A DNA stretch of 64,000 bases from positions 174,499,991-174,563,990 of the forward strand of contig NC_133120.1 of the NCBI RefSeq assembly GCF_033568475.1, in the 5' to 3' direction. The DNA is from Henckelia pumila. Taxonomy: Eukaryota; Streptophyta; Magnoliopsida; Lamiales; Gesneriaceae. Every line of letters begins with the position of its first letter. Positions within the stretch are counted from its first letter, which is position 1. This document shows, one piece after another, positions 35,386-47,483 of the stretch. The notes under the pieces are model-generated. The model was given only the letters and a program-made list of their open reading frames with translations, was not told the origin of the DNA and searched no databases. The position numbers were made by a program, and so were the translations under genes.

Positions 35386-38308
35386 TGTAACACCTAAGAT
35401 TTCATAATTTAAAATTCCATGCCTAAATTCTTTTTTTTAATAATTATGATTTTTAATTGCTTGGAATTAATTTCTTAAATTTCCTTTAAAGTTTTAGTGC
35501 TCAAATATTTTAAATTCTTTATTATTAAAATTTTTGAGACAGTGACTTCCGGTTCTGGCGTTTGACAATGGTGAATTTTTGGCGGTAAATTCCAAGATTT
35601 GCTATTTTAAAAGTTTAGTAGGGAGGTAGGGGGAAATTTTAGATGAGAGTTCAAAAGTTAGAAATTTTCGGGTATCAGATATCATTTTCTTAGTATTGCA
35701 ATATTGAGCTTATTCTTTAACTTTTTCAAAAGTTAGAATTTTCATAAACCCTGATTAGTAAAACCCAATTTAATATTTTTAATTTAGGGTTTTTAGACTT
35801 AGAATTTTATGAGTGTAAGTTGGTAGGTAAAAGTTGTACTATAGAGTTGTACTTTTAAAAGCAACACACACACACACACCTACTTTTAATTACTTACACC
35901 TATATATACACACATATGTACACACAACACACTCCACTTTTAAAACACATAAATCATTTTATTTGCAAACCCTAACCCCTCAAACCCTTAGTAGCTGATC
36001 CCCTCCCTCTTTCCCTCATTTCTTTTTTCCCCTCCAATCGGCCGATCCCCTCCTTGGTGTTCTAGCTGCCACGCCGCCTTCCTCCACCGCCGCCGACGCC
36101 GGGAAGCCTTCAAGGGAGGTTCACCTAGCTGTGGTTCGAATATTCCCAGCTCCATCTCCTTTATGTTTTCTAAAATCTTGTGGGTAAAGACTAGTGAAGG
36201 CATGTATAAGAATTTCCTTGGGAAATCAAATTAGCTAGCATTGTTTTGAGCTTAAATCTTTGCAAATTTTGAAATTCCTTGTATTTTGACTTGTATGCGT
36301 TCGGTTTTTATGATTTTCCAGCTAGGGTTATGCTAAAATTTCGAAAATCTCATTTATGTTGTTGATTGGAAGTTGTATGATGCATTGTGATGGGTAAAAT
36401 GATGGGTTTTGATGCATATTGGCACACTTGAAAAATTTCAGTAGCTCATGCCCTATAAGTTTCGAATTTTTCATGTTGTTAGGGCTGGGATTGAAGTATA
36501 TAAGTGTATTTTATTGTTTGGCAATTGGTCTTGATTGATTATCCACGAATTTGAGGCTTTTTGATGCATAATCTTGTTATTTTTGAATTATGGTGTTGAA
36601 ATGTGATGAGGGGCTGCCAAGGTGCTTGTCCTAAGTCCTAAGAGATGGTTTTGAGTGTGTTTGGTGGTTTGGAAGCAGGTGGGGGCAAGGGAGTAGGGCT
36701 TGATGGTGTTTACTCCAAGTAGAAGTGTGAAAAGATGAGGTTGGCATTGGGCAGGCAGTCTGAGTTTGGGGCAGGGGAGGCGTCATATGAGGTCTGGGCA
36801 TGGTTAGGGCTAGTCCTTGGTCAAGTTCGTGATGTTTTGGTCGCGTTGGTATAAAATGGGCTCGTTTCGGATAAGATTTTAATAAGTTATGGATTTTTGA
36901 AGTTAAGGTGTTTGTACAGAATTTTGAGGGCAAAATTGGGCTGTCCCGATTGGGTTTTTGTTCAGGTTGCATAGGCTGTCAAATGAGGTTGAAATCAGGT
37001 CATATGGTTATTTCGTAGTGTTTGGAGAGTGTCGGTTCAAGCGGTGTCGAATTTGGCTAAGGGATGATAGATTTAAGAGGGTTTCGGTGCGGTTGCTCGG
37101 GTTGTTGCCTTGAATGTGAGAATTTGAGTTAAGGATGAGTTAGCACCTAGGGGCAGCCACTTACTCACCTAATACCCACATTTATGTGTTGAGTATTCTC
37201 TCATATAAATTCATACTTGTGTCTTTAAGCCTTGGCCTTGGTTCAAACAAAAAGGTTACAAAGAAAGTCTCTTCCATGCATGCTAAATATTTTAATGTCG
37301 AGTCAAAAGAGGAAAAGAATAGAAAAATATTTTTGAACGAAGTGATTTGATTGTGACGGGACAGGGTATTGATGGGTGGGAGATGCCTCACTCACTTGCC
37401 ATAGACGGGTAAATCGAGATCGGGATACATCCCGGGATCCCTACCAAAATAGAAGGGCAATGCGGGGTCGGGAGAAATCTTGGTGTCCTTGCCATAAAGG
37501 GGTAAGTCGCGTCGGAAGGAATCTCGGCGTCTTGCCGGCATAGTGCACTGCAGCCATTGATCGATCAAAACAGAGGGTCACAATTTAAGGATCTAAGTTT
37601 ACAGCTTCACTTTCAGTATCAGTTTGACTCGTCTTATTGCATTCAGTTTTCTGTCATGCATGAGTTTCAATAAAGTTAAGAAAGTTCCAGAGTTTCATAG
37701 CGTGAGTTGGCATGTGTTCATCGTTTATATGTTGTCTCATTCTTTGTAGCATGCGCATTTCTACAGCTTACGTTTCAAGTATATTATGTATAGTATTTTG
37801 AGTATTACTTCAGTTATTTTAAACCCTTGTTATTACACTATTTATATTTGTTGGGTCATTAGACTCACTATGCTTGTTTGATTGTCAGGTGAGGAGGAGT
37901 TCGTAGGGACCGATGGGCAGGGTCCTTGAGGGGAGGTCTCTAGCGGAGCGAGGCCCTACGATCGTTGTTATTTCATGATTCCGCACTAGTTTATGATTGT
38001 AATAAAGATTTTAAACTTAAGTACTTTTGGTGATAGCCAGGATATGTTTTTCTTGTGCTTGGAGTTTATGGTTTAAATTCTGTTATCGATATTATTGCAA
38101 CCGTGTGGGGTTGCCACTATTTTCTTTATGATAACTGTCGTAGTATGAAACCTTATTTTCTTTTACGTCTTCTTCTTTCCCTTTTTGCTCGTTTGGTTGC
38201 TTGAGATAGGTTGGCTTGTCTACTTACAAACAAGTCATGGCAAATTTTTTTTAAAAATTCGTATTTTCTTTTATTATTTAATTAAGTATAGAGGTTAGGG
38301 TCGTTTCA
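35386..38308 (+). repeat. 3' LTR of Tekay-like element (2923 bp)
   Basis: Partner of 21437-24354; same ends, aligned along the whole length with substitutions and short indels such as a longer CA run near 35865-35878. Confidence 0.9.
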
Positions 38309-39540
38309 GAACTGGAGCACTGGTCAACCGCTTCTTCAAGTCAATAAAAATGGCCTCACATGCTTCGGTCCAAACAAAAAGCGCATTCTTTTGAGTTAGC
38401 TGAGTAATAGGCTTCACAATATATGAGAATCTCTCGATGAATCTGCGATAGTAACCCGCTAAACCCATAAAACTTCAAATCTCAGGCACAGATATCGGTC
38501 GAGACCAATTCATAACTGCTTCAATCTTGCTGGGATTGACAGAAATACCATCTCCGGAGATAATGTGACCGAGAAAGACAACTCGATCCAACCAGAATTC
38601 GCACTTCGACAATTAGCCTACAACTGCTGACACGCAAATTCTGCAACATGATTCTCAAATGCTCTGAATGATCAATACGATTCTTTGAATAGATAAGAAT
38701 ATCATCAATAAGAATAAGCACGAACTCATCCAGATACCTCTCGTCCTGAAAACAGTCTTAGGAACATCTTCCTTTCGAACTCTCAACTGATGATATCCTG
38801 ATCTCATATCAATCTTCGAATATAACGATGAACCCTTGGCAATCAAATCTTCAAGCTGTTTTTTCAATTCTTTCAGTACAACAGGTGCCATTCGATACAG
38901 AGCTTTCGATATAGGTTGAGTGACTGACATCAATTCCATGCTGAATTCGATCTCACGAATTTGAGGCAATCCAGGAATCTCTTCCAGAAAGATATCAGCA
39001 AATTCTCTAACCACTGGTATATCAACCAATTCGGGGCTAGATTTCAGTACATCAACTGCATATAATAAGAATCCTTCTGCACCATTTTGAAATAAACAGG
39101 TCATCGACAAAACAAGAATCAAAGGAATCTTGGATCGAGAACCCTTACCGAAAAATTTTCACTCGTCTGCCATTTCGGGTCTGGAACTGACAAACTTCTG
39201 GAAACAGTCTACGGTAGCCCTATACTAGGTTAAAGCATCTATACTGACAAAATAGTCAAAATTTGATAACCCAGGTCCAAAACAATCGAATTCAATCACA
39301 TTCTCTTCGAATCGAAGTTCACAGTTTCGGACTAACCTCATAGAAAACAATTCCTCCACTCAAACGTGAAAAAATAGAAACAGCAGCAGGCAAAGGCTTA
39401 GATGGAGAAGAAGCATCAAGACAAATTTTTCGGAGGTAAAGGAATGAGATGCACCAATATCTATCAATACATGAGAAGAAAAACTCGAGAGAAATCAATT
39501 ACCTGCTATGTCATCATCAAGTGCAGCCTGAGCCTGATCC
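38309..39540 (-). pseudogene. Outer chromovirus: protease and deleted reverse transcriptase
   Basis: On the minus strand: protease (LIDIGASHSFTSE at about 39435-39475), linker to RT ([27 protein letters not shown] near 38935-39020), RT ([19 protein letters not shown] near 38770-38820; [12 protein letters not shown] near 38685-38720) and the start of RNase H at the Tekay insertion point. Two blocks of the normal RT are missing: one between DLIAKG and SKIDMRSG, where the KKKDGS and CIDYR motifs should be, and one after VFRTR, where the FGLTNAP block should be. With frameshifts and stops, the gene is dead. Confidence 0.8.
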
Positions 39541-39551
39541 CAGAGCGAACT

Positions 39552-39565
39552 GCTCTGATACCAAG
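39552..39565 (-). other. Primer binding site next to the outer right LTR
   Basis: TTGGTATCAGAGCA on the minus strand directly follows the LTR end. Gag/protease linker codons follow within a few bases, so the leader and almost all of gag are deleted. Confidence 0.8.
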
Positions 39566-39566
39566 C

Positions 39567-41812
39567 TGTAATGTTCCAAAATTCAAGGATGCTACTAAAC
39601 ATACATTCACTAAAAACGTTGCGGAAAATAAAAATATTCTTCTTAAAAAAATATTTAAAAGTGCACCAACAAACGCATGAAATAAATTTGTGCAGTATTG
39701 CCAACAGGGCCAATATTAAATTGAGTAAAACTTGTTTCCTTCCTCAAAATAAACATAAGTGTGGCACCATAAAACTGTTTTCATAACGAAGTGCTCATGC
39801 ATCTCTCGTCGACCCAACCAACTGCTCCTCTTCATGCCCCGACTCCATACTCATCAATGAATTCATCAATAGAGTCATTACCTACACCATTCAACTATAG
39901 TGATTCTAAAGACTCAACAATAAAATGCATATAAAACTCATATAGAAAAACTTGAAACTCAATGTAGTACCATAAATGAACATAACATAAAAATTATCAT
40001 TTTCGTGTGACGGGATACATATAATTGTGGAAATCGTATCATATGAGCACATGGGGTTCCCGTGATCACGATCGTTGAACAACAAGAATATAGATGTACC
40101 ATCCCTACTAGCCTTGACCAATATGCGCACCGAATACCGTCCATACTGGCCTTAGCTAATAGGCGAACCATCTCTGTACCATCCATACTAGTCTTGGCCA
40201 ATATGCGCTCTTTCATACCGTCCATGCTGGCCTTGGACAATATGCACTCTTTCATACCGTCCATATTGCCTTGACTAATATGCGCACCATCCCTTTCTTT
40301 GCCATCCATACTGGTTTTGGTTAATATGACCACCGAATACCGTCCATACCAACCTTAACTAATATGCGCATCTTCATTCTTTGAAAAGGACCCTTCGAAG
40401 CTCATCCCGGAGTACCAATCCCTTACTTCTACCACACGAAAACATATAACACCAAAATATTTTCATGCATCCTTCATATCATCATACTACTCATACGCTT
40501 CATAACTTCATCATTTCATTCTCTTAAGCTTCGTGATAAACATCATGCAACTAAAATTGATGCAAAAACTCATCCATGCATAACATACTTCAAAACATTT
40601 CCATGATAAAATAACTTTCATGGGAAAATTCACATAAACATGCAATACATTACTTAACCGATCCACGTGAGTCGTTCCGTACATCACGAACATTGAAAAG
40701 TCGAATTTTTTTCATAAACATTCTTAAAAATACTTGAAATACATTAAAATATCATAAACATAATTTTTAGGACCAAAAAACCACGTTTTAAAAAGGTCAC
40801 ATTCGAACCAAAAATGCAGGGGGGGCCACCCAAAGTGGTGTCCCTGCGCTGCCACTGGCGTTGGGGCGCCAGAAAACCGGCTCCCCTGCGCTGCTGCGAT
40901 GACCAACGCAAACAGGTCGCCGTGCGCAAGGAGCAACTCTGCCTATTTCGATCCTTTGGACTTTATTCCATCCTTTTTCAAGTTTGAAAACTTACCCATT
41001 GAAAAATATCCTCAAACACTTGAAAAACTTCCAAATATTCGCACAACACAACCCAAATTTCAAAGATTTGAACCAAAAATTCACATTCAAAACCTTCTCA
41101 TCAACATTCTGATTTTTTTCAACATAATTCCCTTGAATCTCAGTAAACTTATACCGAAAACATCAGGAACGCATCACGCTTCACGATCATACAACATACT
41201 CATGCAACTTTTTGAGATCATGCATCAATCAACACCATAAATCATGCTAGGGTTCATATCAAACATATATATATTCTTGAACGGTGGTTTAAAAACGTTA
41301 AAAAATTGTCTGGATTCGATGCTTGGAATTAACCTGGAATCTGGAGCGATCAAGCCTCGAGAAAACTGAAGAAATATACTCTAGCTTTGATGTAGCCCTT
41401 GGTATCGAGTAAGAGAGAAAAGGGAAAGAAGAAACGACGTCCTGAATTTTGAGAAAAGAAAGAATGTTGAAATATTTTGACACCTAAATAATTTGTGACT
41501 AATGGGATTGAGAGTCGGTCCATTAGTTGCAAATAAAGTTTTAAAATTTTTTTCACCCAGCTAAAAATACACTGCATCCTTTTAAACTTTTGATTAAAAA
41601 TAAAATATTTCTCAACTTGTTCAAAGGTTAAGATCATTCCGTCAGTCAAGAATTAATTCCAAACCTGGAAACACCAAAATAATTTATAACACATTAAATA
41701 ACATAAGTCACATAGCTTAAACATAACAATTAAATTTCACAATTAACATGCATAAATCATATAAATCATTTAAAATTTTCGTGATTGAGCTAGTGGACGT
41801 TTGGATCTTACA
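39567..41812 (-). repeat. LTR in minus orientation (2246 bp), not matching the left LTR
   Basis: Plus-strand ends are TGTAATGTTCC and GGATCTTACA, giving TG...CA in either direction, and a primer site abuts its left side. It therefore sits as a 5' LTR for the minus-strand pol, but I find no similarity to the LTR at 8336-9998. It contains a minisatellite (40099-40373) and a GC-rich block (40815-40890). No gene inside. Confidence 0.7.
40099..40373 (+). repeat. Seven-copy ~39-bp minisatellite in LTR
   Basis: Units start CC(A/G)TCCATACTGG and contain CTTGGCTAATATGCGCACC-like text; seven copies with unit lengths of about 37-45 bp. Confidence 0.85.
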
Positions 41813-42650
41813 AAAAGTTTCAATTTAAGGATAGTTTGGTCTTTTCATTATGAATACATTTATTTTTAGAAAAAAATAAGTTTGGTCTTTTCATTATGAA
41901 TACTTTTTTTTTAGAAAAAAATAACAAGCATCTCAACATCTCTCTACTCCCTGGGTTTTGAACCTTGCTCACCAAATATTGACAAGAGCTTTGACCACTC
42001 TCCACTAATACTTTTGTTTGTTATTAATAATAAAAATATATATACACAATTATAAAAGTAGTCGAGACCAGTAAACAAGCAGTGAAATGCAGTTGACACC
42101 AATCAAAATTTCTCCAAAATCAATCCAAACAATTATAAGGTTGTCGAGACCAGTCCACAAGCAATGTAAAACAGTCGACACCAACCGAGATTTCTCCAAA
42201 ATTAGTTAAACTCCGTCGATATAAGCTGAAAAGCATTCAACACCAGTCGAGATTTATTCAAAATTAGTCAAACTCAATATACTCGATCAAGATCAGTCGA
42301 TATAAATTGAAAATCGGATGAAACCAGTCGAAAATCAATCTATGTAAACCAAAAAACATTCGAAAATCAGTTCATAGGAATTAGAAATAATTTCATATGA
42401 ACTGAAAATCAATGATGATCGGTCTATTCATAATTTTGTTTAAAAATATTCAACAAAAAACTGAAAAATGAGCAGAACAATGATAAAGAAAAAATGCAAA
42501 AGAGGAAAAAGAAAGAAGAAAGTAAAAACGCAAAGAGATGGAAGAAAAAGAGTGAGGAGACTTAAAAAAACACATATATGAACTCTAAACTCTATCTAAT
42601 ATTTTAAATCATTAGTAATATAGTCGATTTGTTCAAATCCGGCCAATTCT
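41813..42650. other. Intergenic region with degenerate repeats
   Basis: 41830-41925 is a two-copy tandem repeat of about 47 bp (TTTGGTCTTTTCATTATGAA). 42055-42400 contains many degenerate copies of a CAGTCGAGACCAGT/CCAGTCGAGATT-like unit. No gene is seen. It lies upstream of the F-box gene. Confidence 0.6.
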
Positions 42651-42754
42651 TCAAGTAAAAACTCACTAATTTGTGTATTGTCGACAGTTCCCGAAGTTCC
42701 CGACGCCTGCGAAATCGTGTTCATGGATGGAGATCAAAATCCGTGATTCGTGCG

Positions 42755-42898
42755 GTAAATCTCCTCTTGCCTGTTAAATCTTTCGCTGTTCGTTTTTTCT
42801 TCCTATAGGGTCGATGAATATCTATGAATGAACCCTAGCTACAAAATCCCAATTAAATTGAAATCTTTCTCTTGATATTAGGGATAAAATAATTGCAG
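42755..42898 (+). other. Candidate 5'UTR intron of the F-box gene
   Basis: GCG|GTAAAT donor and ATTGCAG acceptor with a T-rich stretch between; removing it leaves the ATG at 42953 as the start. Confidence 0.4.
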
Positions 42899-42952
42899 TG
42901 GTTGCAAAACGATTTTGAAGAGAGAGCTGGGATTTTCTTGATATTGTCATCT

Positions 42953-44439
42953 ATGGATAAAATCAGCAGCTTGCCTGACCCAATTCTATGCCACATTCTC
43001 TCTTTTCTCCCAACTCAAATTTCTGGGAGGACTAGTGTTCTAGCGCGAAGATGGAGATTCCTATGGACTTATGTTAGGAAGCTCGATTTCGACAAATCCG
43101 ATTGTGGGTCTGAAAGTAAATTGAGTTTTGCGGACATGGTTTACAGGGTTCTGTTGCTGCACAATGGCTCCATAGATAGTTTTAGAATCTTTTCGGACGG
43201 AGGGGATAGCAACTGTCAGATTGATGCTTGGGTCAGCACCGCCATTGCGCGCAATGTTCAAATTCTTTATCTATCTCATGTTTGGTTGCCTCCATGCTGT
43301 TTCAAGTGTCAATCTCTGGTGGAGTTTACCATTCACTATTCTTCAATCTCTGTCAAGTCCGGTGCTGTATGTTTGCCTAGACTCGAGAAACTTACTCTTT
43401 TCTGTAATTATTACGAGAATGATGAATCACTTCCTAACTTGGTTTCCGGGTGTTCAGTTCTTGAGTATATGTGCATTGACAGAGAAGTATGTGACAATAT
43501 GAATCGATGTTATGTGTGTTCGTCCACTCTAAAATCCTTCATTACGTCTGGGTTCTTGTGTTGCGAGTTAGACCATGAACACAAGCTGGTGTTAGATATC
43601 CCAGCAGTTCAATATCTTGAAATAGGAGATCAATATTCGCCGATTATTGGGGCCAAAATGCTATCTTCCCTAGTCGTAGCAGATATTTATTTTTACAACG
43701 ACTTTGAAGAAAAGAGCAGGGATGTGTTTCAATTCGTTGAAAAGCTCTCTAACGCTAAAAGACTAAAGTTTACAAGTGGCAATCCAATGAATGTACGTGC
43801 TTTGTTTTGTCATTAGATAAATAATTCAAACTGTATTACTAACTAATCATGTTGCCTTTTTTTAAAAAAAAAAAAACTCTTTGTGCACCTGATTGTGTCA
43901 TGATACATCAACTTCTCTTCAGCTTCTGAACCCGACATTCTCCTTTCCAACAATGAGGTTTCATAATTTGACCAGACTGGATTTCACAGTTGATTGGCGT
44001 CTCTTGACAGAATTCCTTGAATGTGCTAATAAGCTGGAATCCCTCACTATTGGAGAGGTTTCTTTATACAAATGAATAACTTATCATTGTGAAAATATTC
44101 TCTTTTTCGCTTTGTTTTCTTACTAGACTTGTGTGCTGTTGTGGTTAATGGTGTCGTTGATTTCATCAGGTAAAGGAGGAACTGAAGTTCTGGAGGGAGC
44201 CTAAACATTTACCAAAGTGTCTATCATCATCCCTTAAATATGTATCGATTCTTGGATTTGCAGGTGGAAAGCATGAGTTGACCCTGGCAAGATTTATTTT
44301 GAGGCATGCTAAAGTCTTGGAGACGATAAAGATATATTCTGAGTCTTCGGTTGCAGATGCCCATTCTGAGCTCGTAATGCTCAAGAAAATTTCGGAGTTT
44401 CCACGAGGATCTCCGAAATGCGGGCTAACTTTCATTTGA
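42953..44439 (+). CDS. F-box/FBD/LRR protein, three exons
   Basis: Exons 42953-43792, 43923-44057 and 44170-44439 (stop TGA 44437-44439) join in phase 0 at GT-AG introns and give 414 residues, the usual size of this plant family. Residues about 5-45 are the F-box (SSLPDPILCHILSFLP, TSVLARRWRFLW), which binds SKP1 in an SCF ubiquitin ligase. The middle holds leucine-rich repeats (LPRLEKLTLF, LSSLVVADIYF) and the last exon an FBD domain (LPKCLSSSLKYVSILGF, ARFILRHAKVLETIKIY). The start is the ATG of MDKISSLPD, as in relatives. I see no stop or frameshift, so it looks intact. Substrate is unknown; the family is large and fast evolving. It is the only host gene between the nested transposons and polyubiquitin. 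Confidence 0.9.
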
Positions 44440-45170
44440 GAGGTGTAAATTAGCTGGAATGACAATAATTTGAGTCATGAATCTTGAATTCTATTTTTCT
44501 AAGAACTGAGAGTGAATTGTTTTTCGGCATCTCTAGTCCGGGTTGCCTTTTATCTCTATGGGCACACAGTTCTAATGGCGCTGCAGCTTACTGATACCGA
44601 GATGCCAATTCAATTTATTTTTTTGTTAAAAAAATTCAATTATTATAATCGATTTTTAAAATACTCTTACTTTTTCAAATTACAAGTAGTTCACAGTTAT
44701 TGTAATTAATATAAATTACACAAGCAATTGTAATATAATATGATATTTTTATGATAAATAATTAAATCAAATTTATTTATTTGTTACATAATGATATATA
44801 AACTTGTGTAGTCTCAATAATTAATATGTTTAAGATGTAATAATTAAATCTATTATAATTTAAATTCATAATTTTAAGTTCGTCGCAATCTAATAATATA
44901 TTCATGTATATTATTTAATCTGCTATAATATTTATCAATTTAAGTTAAATAAATTTAGTATTAGCGTAGTTCTAAATTTATTTAGTGAAGGTGTAGAAAT
45001 TAATATAAATGAGATAATAAGGAGTATAAAAGTATTTTTTTAGTATAAAATTTATTTTTATATCAAATGACTACAAATCATATCGTCATGAGATACAACA
45101 TCTTTTTATGTACCACGAAATTATTTTCTGCAACACTAAATTGTTAGTTGTTAGAAATTAAACATCTACG
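44440..45170. other. AT-rich intergenic sequence
   Basis: 3' flank of the F-box gene followed by strongly AT-rich DNA. No gene or repeat family recognised. Confidence 0.6.
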
Positions 45171-45691
45171 GGCTAGGTCATGCACCAGGTGATTAGCGTT
45201 TCTCGGACAATGTAGAGCAGCTTCTGGAGCCCTAACAAAAAGTCTTCAAATATGATGCCAATATCAAAAAAGGGTGAGACCCGGGTAATAAATGAGAGCC
45301 CGGGCAATGGATAATGAGATTCCTCGTCGCCTTCACGTGATGCCTGCACACCAAACACAAGGAAACTCGTAAGTGGGGGGTCGGAAGGATTTTTGACGTC
45401 GTCACTCTGATATTCAAGTCAGACTAAGATATATGGAGTGAGTTAAGGAATTTTAGAGAGTGAGCAAGGATTTTCTGACAATCATTAAATGTGAAGTGAC
45501 ACATTTAATACATCATGACATCTTCCGTAATTTTGGAAAAGCCCATGTCGTTACAACGTGCTTTCACTTTTTTCGTAAGAAGAGTCAACACACGTTAAAG
45601 AAACGTCGTCTTTTCCTAGTCTTAGAAAACACAGGGGACCAGGCCCTCCCTGTAAGGGATATCATGGTACATAAAAATTATCAGAATCAGA
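45171..45691. other. Unclassified repeat-like sequence
   Basis: GC-richer than its flanks with ACCCGGGT/GCCCGGGC words that recur at 46890-47030, as if one older repeat had been split by the segment between. No coding similarity recognised. Confidence 0.35.
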
Positions 45692-46764
45692 TGTTGACAA
45701 CATCCTATACAACATGCAGCGAAAATATTAAAACGTGAATAGTAACAGCAAACCAACAATAAAAATACTCAAGAGTAAATATGCACAAGTACTAAAGTAA
45801 TAAAATGGTGCACATAAAACAGATTCAGGTGTTGTCACAAGGTGTTGACAACACCTTCAATAACACCTTGAGTAACATGCATCAGAATTTATGAAAGCAT
45901 GAATAAAATAGATAAGCAACCAAACAAATCAGACTCAAATATTTAAGCAAGAGTATACAATACTCTTGCAATGCCTCAGGGCAAAACTTTCACTAGAAAA
46001 TAAATCAAAGAGTTTTACATACCCTAAAACTAGTGAATTATTGTAAAAATCATTTTTCTCAAAACATATGAGAAAATAAAAAATAAAACAAATAAACCAA
46101 CTCTTAAAAGTCTACTGAAAGTAGACAAGAAAATCAAGAGAATAGAGTTGGCCCTAGATTCCAAAACCCGAGAGCAACAAGTCTTCGAACAATCTTCAAA
46201 TGCTCTCAAAACTCCAAGGCATCTACGAACAATAAATTCAGCAAATTGACAAGAACTCTTCAGCGTGAAAGCACTCCAGAAAGTCGAGTTCTGTCATCTA
46301 CGTTCAAGCTCTCTTTTCTGCTCTCTATTTTCTGCACGCTCAAATCCTCATCTACGACTTGATCTCTCTTCTCTGCGCTCTCTCTCGTTTTTTTCAAGCC
46401 TCTTCAATCTCTACGCTCTTCTTCTATTTAAGAGTGTCAACTTATCTCCAAAAAGAGACTTGATCTTGTTTCCTTAATTCAAACTTGATTCTACAATGAT
46501 AATAAAACAAAGATAAGTTAGGAGATAGAGATCGATATATTATGATAAGTGCATAATATCTCCTACAAAATAATCAAGTAAATATATAAATATTTAAGCT
46601 CTTTAAAATATAGGAATATATCATTCCATAATTCAAAATAAAACAATTCGTATTTAAAATATCTCAAATACTTAGATAGAAAAAACTATCAATCCAAGAA
46701 AGGCAAAACACCACAATAAATCTTTCACAACATAGAAAAGATATTAAGGATTTTATTCCTTTCA
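45692..46764 (-). repeat. Candidate solo or truncated copia-type LTR
   Basis: Plus-strand ends TGTTGACAAC and TTCCTTTCA (TG...CA), a purine run on the minus strand next to the right end, and an ATGCAGCGAAAAT-like block near the left end resembling the GTGCAGCGGAAGT of the copia LTR at 11076. No matching target duplication and no primer site, so borders are tentative. Confidence 0.35.
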
Positions 46765-47483
46765 CTCCCAATGACCGGGTTGTCTAAATTTTCTTACGAA
46801 CAAAGTAACCTTTGATTAAGGTAATCGTGGCCTCTTCCCATCCGCTAAAGGCATGAAAACCCAGTTTCTCCAGTGCCTGGGCTACTTTTTGTCCACCCGG
46901 GCTCTGCTGCACCAACCCTAATCTCCTGCACAAAAACCTCTTTCCTGTTACCTGAGGGTAATCCATTACCCGGGCTCTTTGATGACCCCTTGGATTTGGT
47001 GAAATCCTGAGCTATCTTACCGGGATATCAAAATAGATTCCGAGAAAGGAGAATCCATTGCAAAGGGAGCAAGTGTCCCGTCAAGTATGATATGTGAACT
47101 AACCTGGGAAACATTTGTCTTCAGTGAATAAGGCATGCACATTATGGTCCGGACTCAGAATATCCATACTGAAGTAACATTAATTATATCTGATACTGCG
47201 GCAACATTTATCTTAAAGGGTTCCCATAGGGAGTGGCTCTTGCAAGGATATCATTAAAATTTTGCATTTTACCATAAAACACCATCTTATTTCTAACAAT
47301 CCAAAAGCTCCGACTATTTAGAACAATAGTCTCCAAATCAATATGCGCGCCATTGTCAGCAAAGTAGTTAAACAAGTCATCAAATTAAAAGATCCACCCC
47401 AAAGCTACCAAGAACGGACCAGAACGAGTTTAATTTTAGTTTCACGAGTATATTTACAGTACCAAAATATGGGAGAGATATCG
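46765..47483. other. Intergenic sequence, remnants of an older repeat
   Basis: Shares CCCGGGCTC-type words with 45171-45691. No gene recognised. Confidence 0.35.

Larger units (their letters stand above)
21437..38308 (+). mobile_element. Tekay-like Ty3/gypsy chromovirus with nested CACTA
   Basis: LTRs of 2918 and 2923 bp (21437-24354, 35386-38308), both TGTAACACC...TTTCA, flank a plus-strand gag-pol. The target duplication GAACT is perfect (21432-21436, 38309-38313). Removing the 6.2-kb CACTA leaves an element of about 10.7 kb. The LTRs differ at about 12 of the first 205 aligned bases by my count, so it is older than the copia element. The pol carries several stops and frameshifts, so it cannot move on its own. 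The C-terminal chromodomain and gag type fit the Del/Tekay clade. Confidence 0.92.

Noticed and set aside
45838-45880. Palindrome AAGGTGTTG/CAACACCTT as a regulatory hairpin
   Set aside because: A single 9-bp inverted repeat in a probable LTR; no further support.
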